A stretch of 40,674 nt of DNA. Source: SIG575 sp045632485. GTDB taxonomy: Bacteria > Bacillota > Clostridia > Oscillospirales > Acutalibacteraceae. The notes beneath the pieces were generated by a model. It was not told the DNA's origin and searched no databases. It saw only the letters and a list, made by a program, of their open reading frames with translations. The stretch covers positions 1 to 40,674 of the forward strand of contig JAZQWT010000124.1 of NCBI GenBank assembly GCA_045632485.1. The letters are read 5' to 3'. The position numbers and the translations under genes are program-made. Shown piece by piece: positions 22,541 to 30,814 of this stretch (the first letter of the stretch is position 1; each line of letters opens with the position of its first letter).

Positions 22541-23083
22541 ATGAGATGTAACGAATGTAATGTTGACCTTGCTGAAAACGTCAGCGTATGCCCTCTCTGT
22601 GGCAACAAGGCAGAAAGCAAGGAGCCTGTAATCAAAGACATAAAAACAGCAGAGTATCCCGAATACGGTGAACTCCGCTCCTTGAAATATTATATACAGA
22701 AAAATGATGTATATTTCGGCAAACGTATGATGATAGGTATTGTGGCTTTATCTGTAATACTCCTCGCGATTTCTGCAATCTTCAGTTTTCTCAACACAGT
22801 TCTCTATATTGTTCTGCCTGCTATATACGCGTTGGCTGCCGTAGTTTATTTTATTTCTTCAATCAAAGAAAAGAAAAACCATGCAAAAGGTGCAATCTAC
22901 TTTATTATGCTTGCAATTTTTGACGCCATAATCGTTCTTACAGGATATATTACAACAAGAGGTATCGGACAAGGCTATTATGCTTTAGGTGCTGCCATTG
23001 TGGCACTTCTTGCACTTATGCTTCTGGGCGGTAAATATCCTGATGAAATCGACAGCGAGCTTTCAGGCAGATTTCACAGATAA
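22541..23083 (+). CDS. Zinc-ribbon multi-span membrane protein (DUF6320-like)
   Basis: A 180-residue protein. Residues 3-21 form a zinc ribbon (CNEC ... CPLC). A linker leads to four membrane segments at about 64-84, 88-107, 117-137 and 143-163. This matches the DUF6320 type often annotated beside alcohol-acetyltransferase-like genes (from memory). GAGGGGTG precedes the ATG, 13 bases after the acyltransferase stop, so it is the third gene of the operon. It may anchor or regulate the acyltransferase at the membrane (inference). The catalytic role is unknown. Confidence 0.75.
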   Translation: MRCNECNVDLAENVSVCPLCGNKAESKEPVIKDIKTAEYPEYGELRSLKYYIQKNDVYFGKRMMIGIVALSVILLAISAIFSFLNTVLYIVLPAIYALAAVVYFISSIKEKKNHAKGAIYFIMLAIFDAIIVLTGYITTRGIGQGYYALGAAIVALLALMLLGGKYPDEIDSELSGRFHR

Positions 23084-23101
23084 AAAAGAAACAAAAAAGA
23101 G

Positions 23102-23142
23102 ACCGCCATCGGAACTCAGCGAATTCCGATAGCGGTTTTTTT
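23102..23142. terminator. Bidirectional terminator between the two acyl operons
   Basis: ACCGCCATCGGAA pairs with TTCCGATAGCGGT (one mismatch). T runs follow on both strands: seven T on +, TCTTTTTTG on -. Confidence 0.85.
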
Positions 23143-23153
23143 ATATCTCTTAA

Positions 23154-23393
23154 TCAGTTAATTTCATCCATAAGGAAGTTAACAACATCACCAACTGTTG
23201 CAAATGACATAAGCACTCTGTCGGGAATTGTTACATTGTATGTTTCCTCAATTTTGCAGATGATTTCGAATAACTCAAATGAGTTGAGACCGAATTCTGC
23301 TGTGAGGGCTGTTTCCATTGTAACTTCGGGAAGGGGTTCGTCTGTGTACTCTTCAATAATTGCTTTAAGTTCTGCTATGATTTTTTCTTCCAT
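23154..23393 (-). CDS. Acyl carrier protein
   Basis: A 79-residue acidic four-helix carrier. The phosphopantetheine site is Ser38 in FGLNSFELFEI (Asn replaces the usual Asp before Ser). The length and the ending VGDVVNFLMDEIN are typical. The ATG comes one base after the ligase stop and its ribosome site AAGGAGG lies in the ligase coding sequence, so the two are tightly coupled. It is probably the dedicated carrier for the ligase just upstream rather than the fatty-acid-synthesis ACP (inference from context). Confidence 0.92.
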   Translation of the reverse strand: MEEKIIAELKAIIEEYTDEPLPEVTMETALTAEFGLNSFELFEIICKIEETYNVTIPDRVLMSFATVGDVVNFLMDEIN

Positions 23394-23394
23394 T

Positions 23395-25077
23395 TTATTT
23401 TTCCTCCTTATTTTTCTTTTTGTAATTTCTTTTGATTTTCATTGATGTGGTTTTTGGGAAAGCCTCATCACGGATTTTTGTTTTTGCTATCTTTTTATAA
23501 GAAGGAAGCTTGATATTCAAGGCTTTGATATCCTTCTTGATTTTTGTTTTTGCTTCAGGTTCTGAAACTTCATCGAGGAAAATTTCAGCTGCAAGTTTAT
23601 CGTCATCATCATAAACAATAACTTCTTCAACATAGCTGATTTCATCAAGAATTTTTTCTTCAAGCTCTTCAGCAGAAACATTTTTACCGTTAGAAAGAAT
23701 AATAAGGTTTTTGATACGGCCTGTAACGAAAAGGAAACCGTCTTTATCAAGATAACCAAGGTCGCCTGTTTTGAACCAGCCGTCATCGAATGCTTCTTTT
23801 GTTGCTTCTTCATCGTTATAATAACCAACCATAACGTTTGAACCGCGTACATAAATTTCGCCAACGCCGTTTTCGTCAGGATTGTTTATTTTAACCTCGT
23901 TACAGTCAAGAACTTTACCTACGCTGCCGATTTTGTTAGCGAAGTTTCTGTTTACTGAAACGATAGGTGAACATTCTGTAATACCGTAGCCGTTAAGAAT
24001 GTTGATACCCATTGATGTAAGCTCAAAAGCCATTTTTTCACTTAAGGGAGCACCGCCGCAGATGAAAAGTTCAAGATTTCCGCCTAATGCTTCGTGAACT
24101 TCTGCGAAGAGCTTTCTTCTTACATCGATACCTAATTTAAGAAGAACATTACTGATTTTAATGCCTTTTTTAAGGATTTCATCTTTGCCCTTTTCTTTTG
24201 CTGTTGCCCATACTTTTTTGTAGATAAGCTCAGCCATAAGAGGTACACAGAAAGCAGCTGTTGCACCGATTTTAACCATATCTGCCTGAGCATTTCTGAT
24301 ACTTGTTGTCATATAGATACGTGCTTCAAAAATAATGGGAACAAGCACGTTTGCCACCATACCGAATGTGTGGTGCAAGGGAAGAGCAAGAATACCCTGA
24401 CCTTCACCGCGGGCATTACGGCAAGCAGAAGTAGCATTTGATGCGATATTACGCTGTGTGAGCATAACGCCCTTACTTTTGCCTGTTGTACCTGATGTGT
24501 AAACAACAACAGCAAGGTCGTCAGGCTTAACTTCTGAATCCTTGAAGCTGCTGTCTCCAGCGTCCATAAGCTTTCTGCCTTCTGCAATCATATGGTTAAG
24601 CTCTGCTTTGGAGAAATACATTTCAATGCCTGAATCAAGCTCTCTGAACTTGTCAGCAACATCCTTATATACTTTTGAGTAGAACACAGCCTTACATCCG
24701 CTGTTCTTTACATTATAGAGCAAGTCATCTATAGGAAGGTCTCTGTCAAGAGGAACTGCAGTATTGCCGCTACCGAGAATCGCAAAGTAAGCCACAAGCC
24801 ATTCATAGCTGTTTTCGCCTACAATCGCAATTTTGTCTTTCTTAAAACCTTTTGAAAGGATGTATGTTCCGAGGCCTTCAATATCGTCAACAAACTCTCT
24901 GTAAGTCACAAACTTATCTTCTTTGCCACGTACAGGAATCTGGAACACGTGTTTTTCGGGGTGGTGGTTTACTGCGTATTCGATAATGTCATAAACAACT
25001 TCTGCATCTATCGTTTCATGAAGAGGATAATTCTTCTTTATTCGCGCATGGTTGCAATAGTTTTGTGTTTTTTTCAT
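23395..25077 (-). CDS. AMP-forming acyl-CoA/acyl-ACP ligase
   Basis: A 560-residue adenylate-forming enzyme. The ATP P-loop is YTSGTTGKSKG (193-203), followed by ALPLHHTFG, GYGITECSP, GWFKTGDLG and RIKNLIILSNGKN. These are the full set of motifs for the family that activates a carboxylic acid as acyl-AMP and loads it on CoA or a carrier. The C-terminal lysine-rich segment (KTTSMKIKRNYKKK) holds the usual catalytic Lys region. With an ACP gene directly behind, acyl-ACP formation is a good guess. It lies 24 bases after the PlsC-like gene in the same operon. Long or medium chain acids are likely; the chain length is not readable. Confidence 0.9.
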   Translation of the reverse strand: MKKTQNYCNHARIKKNYPLHETIDAEVVYDIIEYAVNHHPEKHVFQIPVRGKEDKFVTYREFVDDIEGLGTYILSKGFKKDKIAIVGENSYEWLVAYFAILGSGNTAVPLDRDLPIDDLLYNVKNSGCKAVFYSKVYKDVADKFRELDSGIEMYFSKAELNHMIAEGRKLMDAGDSSFKDSEVKPDDLAVVVYTSGTTGKSKGVMLTQRNIASNATSACRNARGEGQGILALPLHHTFGMVANVLVPIIFEARIYMTTSIRNAQADMVKIGATAAFCVPLMAELIYKKVWATAKEKGKDEILKKGIKISNVLLKLGIDVRRKLFAEVHEALGGNLELFICGGAPLSEKMAFELTSMGINILNGYGITECSPIVSVNRNFANKIGSVGKVLDCNEVKINNPDENGVGEIYVRGSNVMVGYYNDEEATKEAFDDGWFKTGDLGYLDKDGFLFVTGRIKNLIILSNGKNVSAEELEEKILDEISYVEEVIVYDDDDKLAAEIFLDEVSEPEAKTKIKKDIKALNIKLPSYKKIAKTKIRDEAFPKTTSMKIKRNYKKKNKEEK

Positions 25078-25101
25078 TTCTTCTATACCTTTTCTTCAGT
25101 T

Positions 25102-26412
25102 TTATTTAGCTGCACGCGCCGCCCTTTCAGCTTTACGCTTACGTTCAATTTCGTTAAAGATTTCTTCTGTAGCAAGAGCCACTTTAGTTACTGAAAACTC
25201 ACAATTTTCAGGGAATACATACCACGTATCTTCCATAGTATTAAGGTCAATACAGTCACGTCTCTTACCGAAGCGGTAGTCATATTCAATGTGACAAGCG
25301 TACTGCATTGATGCGGGAATTTCCATTTTCATAGGTTCGTTATCGTATTCACGAGTAACCTCAACCTTGAAACCGTCCATGTCGTGAACAAGTTTACCGT
25401 GACCGATGTGAACATAGCCTTTTGCATTGGGAAGGTCGTTTACATCACAGTCACATTCAAAGCGGTAAGTACCGTCAAGAACTTCTTTTCTTACCTGCTC
25501 ACGTTCCCAATCGTACCAATCAGTTGCGAATTTGAATTCTGTTTCGCCACTGTCAGCCTGAAGGTCGCCATACACGCCCAGAGTCCAGCTCTTTCCGCAA
25601 TGTTCACAATAAACCTTTGAGCCCTCTGACTTCATCTTATATTCTGTCATACAATTGGGGCACTGGTAGAGAACCTTGTGAAGACCTTTAGCACGGTTTT
25701 TATAGGGAATTTTAATTTTATTCTCATACTGCCATTTGAAATCGTCATTAAAGATATGCTCTCTGATTTTTGCGTTAATTTCATCAGCAGTTGCTTTTTT
25801 GAGTTCTTCGGGTTTGTAGATACATGTCATTGTTGCTTCAACAGGTTTGATGTATCTTCTTCTTGAGTTCCAGAAAGGCTGATACAGATGGTGACCTGAC
25901 ATTTTAAGAGTAACAACAGGCACATTCTGATATTTACACAACTGACCTACCGAATCGGGAATACATTCAGTTTTACCGCAATGAGAATATCTTGCTTCTG
26001 CATAAATACCGTAAATCTGACCGTCCTGAACTGCTTTTTTACAGTTACGGATAAGACTCATATCAGCAGTAAACTTTCTTTTCGGAACACCGCCCAGACG
26101 ACGAAGCACTTCTTCTCTGCCGATAAAATCATCAACTGCTGCAGGGAAGTAACCTCTGTTTGGAGCAATCATTCTGCTCATTATATAAAAATCAAAGAAA
26201 GCATTGTGATTACATATAAGAATATATGGTGGTTTAATGCCTTCCATATTCACTTTATTCATTTTCGCTCTGTGAAGAAGTCTCTGCAATCCTGAAAAAC
26301 CCCACACGAGAGGCATAAGCAACATTGACTGTTTGCAGGGCTGTCTTACCATATCAAATTTCTTTGTTTCAGGTTTACCGCCACGCACATATTTTCCGTA
26401 TTTAAGGCTCAT
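25102..26412 (-). CDS. PlsC-like acyltransferase with zinc ribbon
   Basis: A 436-residue protein. The acyltransferase box is NHNAFFDFY, with the HxxxxD pair His69/Asp74; the second box reads YGIYAEARYSH, in place of the usual PEGxRS. A zinc ribbon (CPNC ... CEHC, about 242-266) and an extra C-terminal domain follow, and the protein ends in a Lys/Arg/Ala-rich helix. Normal PlsC is about 200-250 residues and makes phosphatidic acid. The added ribbon and C-terminal domain suggest a different acceptor. It is the first gene of an operon with ligase and ACP, with a consensus promoter. AAGGAAGTGAT precedes the ATG. Confidence 0.82.
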   Translation of the reverse strand: MSLKYGKYVRGGKPETKKFDMVRQPCKQSMLLMPLVWGFSGLQRLLHRAKMNKVNMEGIKPPYILICNHNAFFDFYIMSRMIAPNRGYFPAAVDDFIGREEVLRRLGGVPKRKFTADMSLIRNCKKAVQDGQIYGIYAEARYSHCGKTECIPDSVGQLCKYQNVPVVTLKMSGHHLYQPFWNSRRRYIKPVEATMTCIYKPEELKKATADEINAKIREHIFNDDFKWQYENKIKIPYKNRAKGLHKVLYQCPNCMTEYKMKSEGSKVYCEHCGKSWTLGVYGDLQADSGETEFKFATDWYDWEREQVRKEVLDGTYRFECDCDVNDLPNAKGYVHIGHGKLVHDMDGFKVEVTREYDNEPMKMEIPASMQYACHIEYDYRFGKRRDCIDLNTMEDTWYVFPENCEFSVTKVALATEEIFNEIERKRKAERAARAAK

Positions 26413-26470
26413 TTAATCACTTCCTTAACTATGATAAACACATTGCCATTTTATAATCATGATTGAGGTT

Positions 26471-26500
26471 ATTATACTAATTTTCGACCCTTCTTGTCAA
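26471..26500 (-). promoter_or_regulatory. Promoter of the PlsC-ligase-ACP operon
   Basis: On the - strand: TTGACA (26495-26500), 18 bases, TATAAT (26471-26476); both boxes are perfect. The untranslated leader is about 50 bases. Confidence 0.8.
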
Positions 26501-26654
26501 GGTTTGAGGGCATTTATTTAAAATTTATAATTATTTATTAATACTTTATTAACTTTTTTCGTTTTTTTAAATAAAAACACTAAAAATCTTAAAAGAATTG
26601 TCTTGTTTTCACACAAACAGTTTTTTAAACAGCTCAATTTTAATCCGTAACAAA

Positions 26655-26684
26655 AACAAAAACCACCGACGCATCGGTGGTTTT
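26655..26684 (-). terminator. Terminator of the cohesin gene
   Basis: 11-bp stem AAAACCACCGA / TCGGTGGTTTT with a 4-base loop; on the - strand the stem is followed by T residues (26655-26660). Confidence 0.88.
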
Positions 26685-26704
26685 AATATAATATTTATTC
26701 TGTT

Positions 26705-27772
26705 TTATCCACGGTCTGCAAAGCTTCTTCTTTTACGGATCATAGAAGCAACTATAACAATAACAACAAGAACTGCAACTGCAGCACCTACGCCAACGAT
26801 AAGTCTGAATGTTTCATCGCTGTTATCAAGTTTATTCTTTGTTTCTTCGCGGTCTTTCTTTGTTGTAGTTTCATCTGTTATTTCTTCAGCATCACCGATT
26901 ACGGGAATATCTGTTGTTTCGTCTTCGCTTGTGACATCTGTTGTTTCATCTTCTGTCAGAGTTGAACCGTCAGCAACAATAAGAACCCATGTTTTTGTAA
27001 CGCCGTTTTCACTTACTGCCTTGATTGTCGACATACCCTTCGCAAGAGTTGTTACAACACCTGCGTTAGTAACTGATACAACTGCTGAATTACTTGATGA
27101 GAAAATGATGTTACCTGTCATTGATGCAGGCTTTCTCAGCTGATAAGTATTGCCTACCTTGACGCCAATAGTTTCAGCAGGAATAATCTTTGTTGTGCTT
27201 TCAGTTTCTTTGGTTGTTGTTTCTTTCTTAGTAGTTGTAGGCTTAGTAGTTGTGGGCTTTGTAGTTGTAGGCTTTGCGGTTGTGGCAGTTGTTGAGTTAA
27301 GCTTGATTGAAGTACCGCTTGCGTATGTTTCCACACCTTCACCGTTACCGTCTGTTGCACTTGCTGAAATGCCGAGAGATGAAGTTGATGCAGAATCAGA
27401 AATTACTTTGAAAGTAACCTTTGCAAGAGCACCTGTTGACGAACTTGATGAGCCGTCAGTGTTAAGAAATGCACCCTTTACTGATGAGCCTGAGCTGTTC
27501 GCACTTGCCATAGAGAAGCCTGAAGCAGCTGAACCCTCTGCAACATCCTGAAGCTGCAATTTACTGGAATCGTAGCTAAGCACGAAATCCACACCTGCAA
27601 CGCCCGGATTTGAATTGAGGCTTACTGTGACAGTAATTGTATCACCTGCTGATACATTAGTTTTGTCTGCCCTTGCAGTTATTGAAGTTGATGCTGCATT
27701 TGATACGATGCTCAATGCAAAAATCATTGAAACAGCAAGAAGAGCAGATACAAAAATTTTAACTTTCTTCAT
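26705..27772 (-). CDS. Membrane-anchored cohesin/Big_2 surface protein
   Basis: A 355-residue exported protein. A signal peptide covers residues 1-27 (ends SNAAS). A cohesin-type beta sandwich covers about 28-160, with AGDTITVTVSLNSNPGVAG, FVLSYDSSKLQL and GALAKVTFKV. A Thr/Pro linker of PTTTK repeats follows (about 163-195), then a Big_2-like Ig domain (about 199-270, with IIFSSSNSAVVSV). A second acidic Thr-rich linker precedes the C-terminal membrane helix (about 322-345), which ends in the positive stop RKRRSFADRG. Cohesins bind dockerins on cellulosomal enzymes and, in other bacteria, unrelated surface proteins. No dockerin is seen in this window. The protein presents one cohesin at the outer membrane face. 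Confidence 0.82.
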   Translation of the reverse strand: MKKVKIFVSALLAVSMIFALSIVSNAASTSITARADKTNVSAGDTITVTVSLNSNPGVAGVDFVLSYDSSKLQLQDVAEGSAASGFSMASANSSGSSVKGAFLNTDGSSSSSTGALAKVTFKVISDSASTSSLGISASATDGNGEGVETYASGTSIKLNSTTATTAKPTTTKPTTTKPTTTKKETTTKETESTTKIIPAETIGVKVGNTYQLRKPASMTGNIIFSSSNSAVVSVTNAGVVTTLAKGMSTIKAVSENGVTKTWVLIVADGSTLTEDETTDVTSEDETTDIPVIGDAEEITDETTTKKDREETKNKLDNSDETFRLIVGVGAAVAVLVVIVIVASMIRKRRSFADRG

Positions 27773-27780
27773 AAAATTTC

Positions 27781-27812
27781 ACATACCCTTCAGGATATGT
27801 TACCTTCCTTTC
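27781..27812 (-). promoter_or_regulatory. Hairpin between ribosome site and start of the cohesin gene
   Basis: On the - strand the strong site GAAAGGAAGGTA (27801-27812) is followed by a hairpin, ACATATCC-TGAA-GGGTATGT (27781-27800), and then only 8 bases to the ATG at 27772. Folding of the hairpin would bring the site to normal distance. Confidence 0.5.
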
Positions 27813-27830
27813 TTTAAGAAATACGCATTT

Positions 27831-27859
27831 ATTATACTACCTATTGCGTATAAAGTCAA
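27831..27859 (-). promoter_or_regulatory. Promoter of the cohesin gene
   Basis: On the - strand: TTGACT (27854-27859), 17 bases, TATAAT (27831-27836). Confidence 0.8.
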
Positions 27860-27871
27860 GCACGGCCACAA

Positions 27872-28354
27872 TCACTTATGATATCGGCTTGAATTTGAAA
27901 TCATAAAAGCCCTGTAAATCTGCTCAAAAAGCATTACTCTGGCAAGCTGATGAGGAAATGTCATTTCCGACATTGAAAGACGCACATCCGCTCTCTTTTT
28001 TACACTTTCGGCAAGTCCGTACGAGCTGCCGATAACGAAGGTTATCTCTCCGCAGCCTGATACTGCAGTCTGCTCAAAAAATGCACTTAATTTCTCTGAC
28101 GGCATCTGTTTACCCTCAATGCACATTGCAACAACCTTTGAGCCGGAGGGAATTTTTGAATCTATTTCCTTTGCCTCTTTTTCAAGCGCTTTACTGATTT
28201 CGGCATCAGATGCATTATCGGAAAGTTTCACAGGCTCAAGTTCAATTATTTTAAGTTTACATAATGTTGAAAGTCTTTTTTTATATTCGTCACAGGCATC
28301 GCGGAGATATTTCTCTTTCAGCTTACCTAATGCAATTATTGTAATACCCAGCAT
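27872..28354 (-). CDS. rlmH: 23S rRNA pseudouridine-1915 N3-methyltransferase
   Basis: A SPOUT-class enzyme of 160 residues (normal length) that methylates pseudouridine in helix 69 of 23S rRNA using S-adenosylmethionine. The conserved C-terminal knot is complete: FVIGSSYGLAESV, then LSMSEMTFPHQLARVMLFEQIYRAF, ending in YHK. The start lies 6 bases after the YycJ-like gene stop, so they share a transcript. The ribosome site is weak (AAGG, 12 bases away), which suggests translation depends on coupling. Confidence 0.96.
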   Translation of the reverse strand: MLGITIIALGKLKEKYLRDACDEYKKRLSTLCKLKIIELEPVKLSDNASDAEISKALEKEAKEIDSKIPSGSKVVAMCIEGKQMPSEKLSAFFEQTAVSGCGEITFVIGSSYGLAESVKKRADVRLSMSEMTFPHQLARVMLFEQIYRAFMISNSSRYHK

Positions 28355-28360
28355 AAAACA

Positions 28361-29143
28361 TCATAACCTTATCATTTTATTTTTATCACCAGCAACAGTG
28401 AGTGTATAATCTATGTTAATTCTTGCACCTGTCATATCAAGCTTTGAGAAGGTTTCGGCATATGCTTTGTCAGGTGTGTTATTTTCGTGGCTCAGATGCC
28501 CCAGCACAAACCTTGTTGTACCGCTTGAAAGAAGTGATACTGCAGTATCTGCACAAGCCTCGTTTGAAAGGTGTCCTCTGTCAGAGAGAATACGCTGTTT
28601 GAGATTCATAGGATAGCTTCCGTAACGGAGCATATTTATATCGTGGTTTGACTCAAGTAAAATCAAATCGCTTTTTCTGATATTTTCCATTACCTCGTCA
28701 CTTACATATCCTAAATCTGTGCAGACAGAAATCTTTCTCTCATCAGGCAGATAAAAACTGTATCCGCGGCTTACAGGCGTATCGTGGGATGTATTAAAGG
28801 TTTTCGCCAGAATATTTCCCACATTCATCTGTGAATCCATTTCAATGCATTCTGTACCGCAGGGTATATTTCCGTTTATACACAGTTGTTCAAGTGTACT
28901 TGCAGAGGAATATACAGGCACTTTATATTTTGTAAGAAAAGGCTTAAGACCTTTCACGTGGTCAGAATGCTCATGTGTTACAAAAACACCCTTTACGGCA
29001 GAAAGGTCAATTCCCTGAAAATCCGCTGCTTCTTCCAGCTTTTTCAGTGAAACACCGATATCAACAAGCACACCTTCATCTGCCATTCCTATGTAGGTAC
29101 TGTTACCGCTTGATGATGAATAAAAAGAACAGAATCTTGCCAA
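28361..29143 (-). CDS. YycJ/WalJ-type MBL-fold hydrolase
   Basis: A 260-residue metallo-beta-lactamase-fold protein. Metal ligands: VTHEHSDHVKG (HxHxDH), later CTDLGYV and GHLSHENN. The start ARFCSFYSSSSGNSTYIG and the block LLESNHDINMLRYGSYP are typical of YycJ, a presumed nuclease/exonuclease linked to cell-wall and DNA maintenance in Firmicutes. The TTG at 29143 is chosen: GGAGG lies 7 bases upstream, and the earlier GTG at 29167 falls in the murA terminator. The gene follows murA across that terminator and is followed by rlmH, an order also met in other Firmicutes for yycJ and rlmH. Confidence 0.88.
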   Translation of the reverse strand: MARFCSFYSSSSGNSTYIGMADEGVLVDIGVSLKKLEEAADFQGIDLSAVKGVFVTHEHSDHVKGLKPFLTKYKVPVYSSASTLEQLCINGNIPCGTECIEMDSQMNVGNILAKTFNTSHDTPVSRGYSFYLPDERKISVCTDLGYVSDEVMENIRKSDLILLESNHDINMLRYGSYPMNLKQRILSDRGHLSNEACADTAVSLLSSGTTRFVLGHLSHENNTPDKAYAETFSKLDMTGARINIDYTLTVAGDKNKMIRL

Positions 29144-29154
29144 AAATATTCCTC

Positions 29155-29191
29155 CAAAAAATCCCACTCAGACGCTTGCCGAGTGGGATTT
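29155..29191 (-). terminator. murA terminator abutting the YycJ ribosome site
   Basis: On the - strand an 11-bp perfect stem (AAATCCCACTC / GAGTGGGATTT) with an 11-base loop ends in TTTT and is followed at once by the GGAGG of the next gene. Transcripts reading into that gene would carry this hairpin just before the ribosome site. Confidence 0.8.
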
Positions 29192-29204
29192 GTTTACTGA
29201 TTGA

Positions 29205-30497
29205 TTAACCTGCATTAACAACTGTTGCCTGCGGGTCTTTTACTTCAATACGTCTGATATCTGCACCTACGTCCTGAAGCTTTTTAACTACATCTTCGTA
29301 GCCTCTGTCGATATACTTTATATCTTCAATTTCTGTTTTACCTTCAGCACAAAGTCCTGCAATAATCATTGCAGCACCTGCTCTCAGGTCAACTGCTTTT
29401 ACAGGTGCACCTTTAAGCTGCTCAACGCCCTCAATAACGGCAAGATTACCGTTAACCTGCACCTTTGCACCGAAGCGGAGAAGCTGATCGATATAACGGA
29501 AACGGCTGTCCCATACGCTTTCGGAGATAATACTTGTCCCTTCAGCAAGAGTGAGAAGCACTGCCATCTGAGGCTGCATATCTGTGGGAAAACCCGGGTG
29601 AGGCATTGTTTTTACATTGCACTTTTTAGGTCTTCTGTTTGAGATGATTCTTACTGATTCATCGTCTTCTTCAACAATCACACCGCATTCTTCAAGCTTT
29701 GATGTAATTGACTCAAGATGCTTGGGAATAACATGATTGATAAGCACGTTGCCGCCTGTTGCAGCAGCAGCCACCATATATGTGCCCGCTTCAATCTGGT
29801 CAGGCACTACAGAATATGTGCAACCGTGGAATTCTTCCACACCTCTGATTTTTATTACGTCTGTACCTGCACCTCTGATATCAGCGCCCATTGTGTTGAG
29901 GAAGTTTGCAAGGTCAACGATATGAGGCTCTTTCGCAGCATTTTCGATGATTGTAAGACCTCTTGCCTTAACTGCAGCAAGCATAATATTCATTGTAGCA
30001 CCGACAGAAACAACGTCCATATAAATTGAACTGCCGTACATACTGCCGTCTACAGTAACGTCAACAATAGCGTTTTCGATGTTTACCGTACCGCCCAGAG
30101 CCTCAAAGCCTTTGATGTGCTGGTCAATAGGACGTACACCGAAGAAACATCCGCCGGGCATTGCAACTCTGGCTTTTGAAAAACGGCCCAGCAACGCACC
30201 AATAAAGTAATAAGAAGCTCTCATCTGCTTTGCATATTCATAAGGAACTTCGCATTTGTCTACAAAGCGTGTATCTATTTCAAGTGTATTTCTGTTGATA
30301 TATTTAATGTGTGCGCCTAAAAGTGAGAGAATTTCCACCATAAGCTTAACGTCGCTGATATCGGGAAGGTTCTCAATTCTGCAGACATCCTGTGCCAAAA
30401 TTGTTGCAGGAAGAATTGCAAGAGCTGCATTTTTTGCGCCACTTATATTAATCTCGCCATAGAGTTCATTTCCACCGTTAATTACGATTTTTTCCAA
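29205..30497 (-). CDS. murA: UDP-GlcNAc 1-carboxyvinyltransferase
   Basis: First committed step of peptidoglycan synthesis: transfers enolpyruvate from PEP to UDP-GlcNAc. The protein has 430 residues, normal for the family. The fold signature GEINISGAKNAAL lies near the N-terminus. Catalytic Cys117 sits in AMPGGCFFGVRPIDQH, so the fosfomycin-binding Cys is retained. HPGFPTDMQPQ and the C-terminal block AVDLRAGAAMIIAGL complete the match. TTG at 30497 is preferred because GGAGAG lies 9 bases upstream and the product then begins MEKIVINGG like other MurA proteins; the 19 codons further upstream contain that site. The leader is long, with the likely promoter about 165 bases upstream. Confidence 0.96.
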   Translation of the reverse strand: MEKIVINGGNELYGEINISGAKNAALAILPATILAQDVCRIENLPDISDVKLMVEILSLLGAHIKYINRNTLEIDTRFVDKCEVPYEYAKQMRASYYFIGALLGRFSKARVAMPGGCFFGVRPIDQHIKGFEALGGTVNIENAIVDVTVDGSMYGSSIYMDVVSVGATMNIMLAAVKARGLTIIENAAKEPHIVDLANFLNTMGADIRGAGTDVIKIRGVEEFHGCTYSVVPDQIEAGTYMVAAAATGGNVLINHVIPKHLESITSKLEECGVIVEEDDESVRIISNRRPKKCNVKTMPHPGFPTDMQPQMAVLLTLAEGTSIISESVWDSRFRYIDQLLRFGAKVQVNGNLAVIEGVEQLKGAPVKAVDLRAGAAMIIAGLCAEGKTEIEDIKYIDRGYEDVVKKLQDVGADIRRIEVKDPQATVVNAG

Positions 30498-30814
30498 TCC
30501 TGTACACTCTCCTTCATGTTTGCACGGAAACATAATTATGTATCGTCCGCACAATGGGTTCTTGAAAATCGCGGGGTAACTATATATTGTATTTCAAACT
30601 GAAGTAAATGTTTACATTTGTAATTTTTTTACGTATGCAAGTTTTCACGCATAGTTATGCTAAGATATTATAACACCATATCTCGTAAAAATAAAGTCTT
30701 TTCTTAAAAATAATTTGCCAAAACCGATAATTGTAATCTTGTTGTAATTTCCTCTGAATATTTGTAACTATTTTGTATTTAAACTACATATTGTGTAATG
30801 AAAAGCAGGGCAAA
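30498..30814 (-). promoter_or_regulatory. murA leader and upstream region (317 bases, no gene)
   Basis: The best promoter on the - strand is an extended -10, TG-T-TATAAT (ATTATA at 30667-30672). A closer alternative is TTTACT-18-TATAGT around 30580-30610. Between them lies an inverted repeat AAATGT-TT-ACATTT near 30606-30620 and a GCATA-rich stretch. There is no known riboswitch pattern and no reading frame of note. Confidence 0.4.

Noticed and set aside
27215..27296. Tandem repeats resembling a CRISPR-like or satellite array
   Set aside because: They are the in-frame PTTTK linker of the cohesin protein; no CRISPR array or cas gene is present.
30604..30620. AAATGTTTACATTT as a known regulator box upstream of murA
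   Set aside because: The palindrome is short and AT-rich and does not match a box I can name with confidence.
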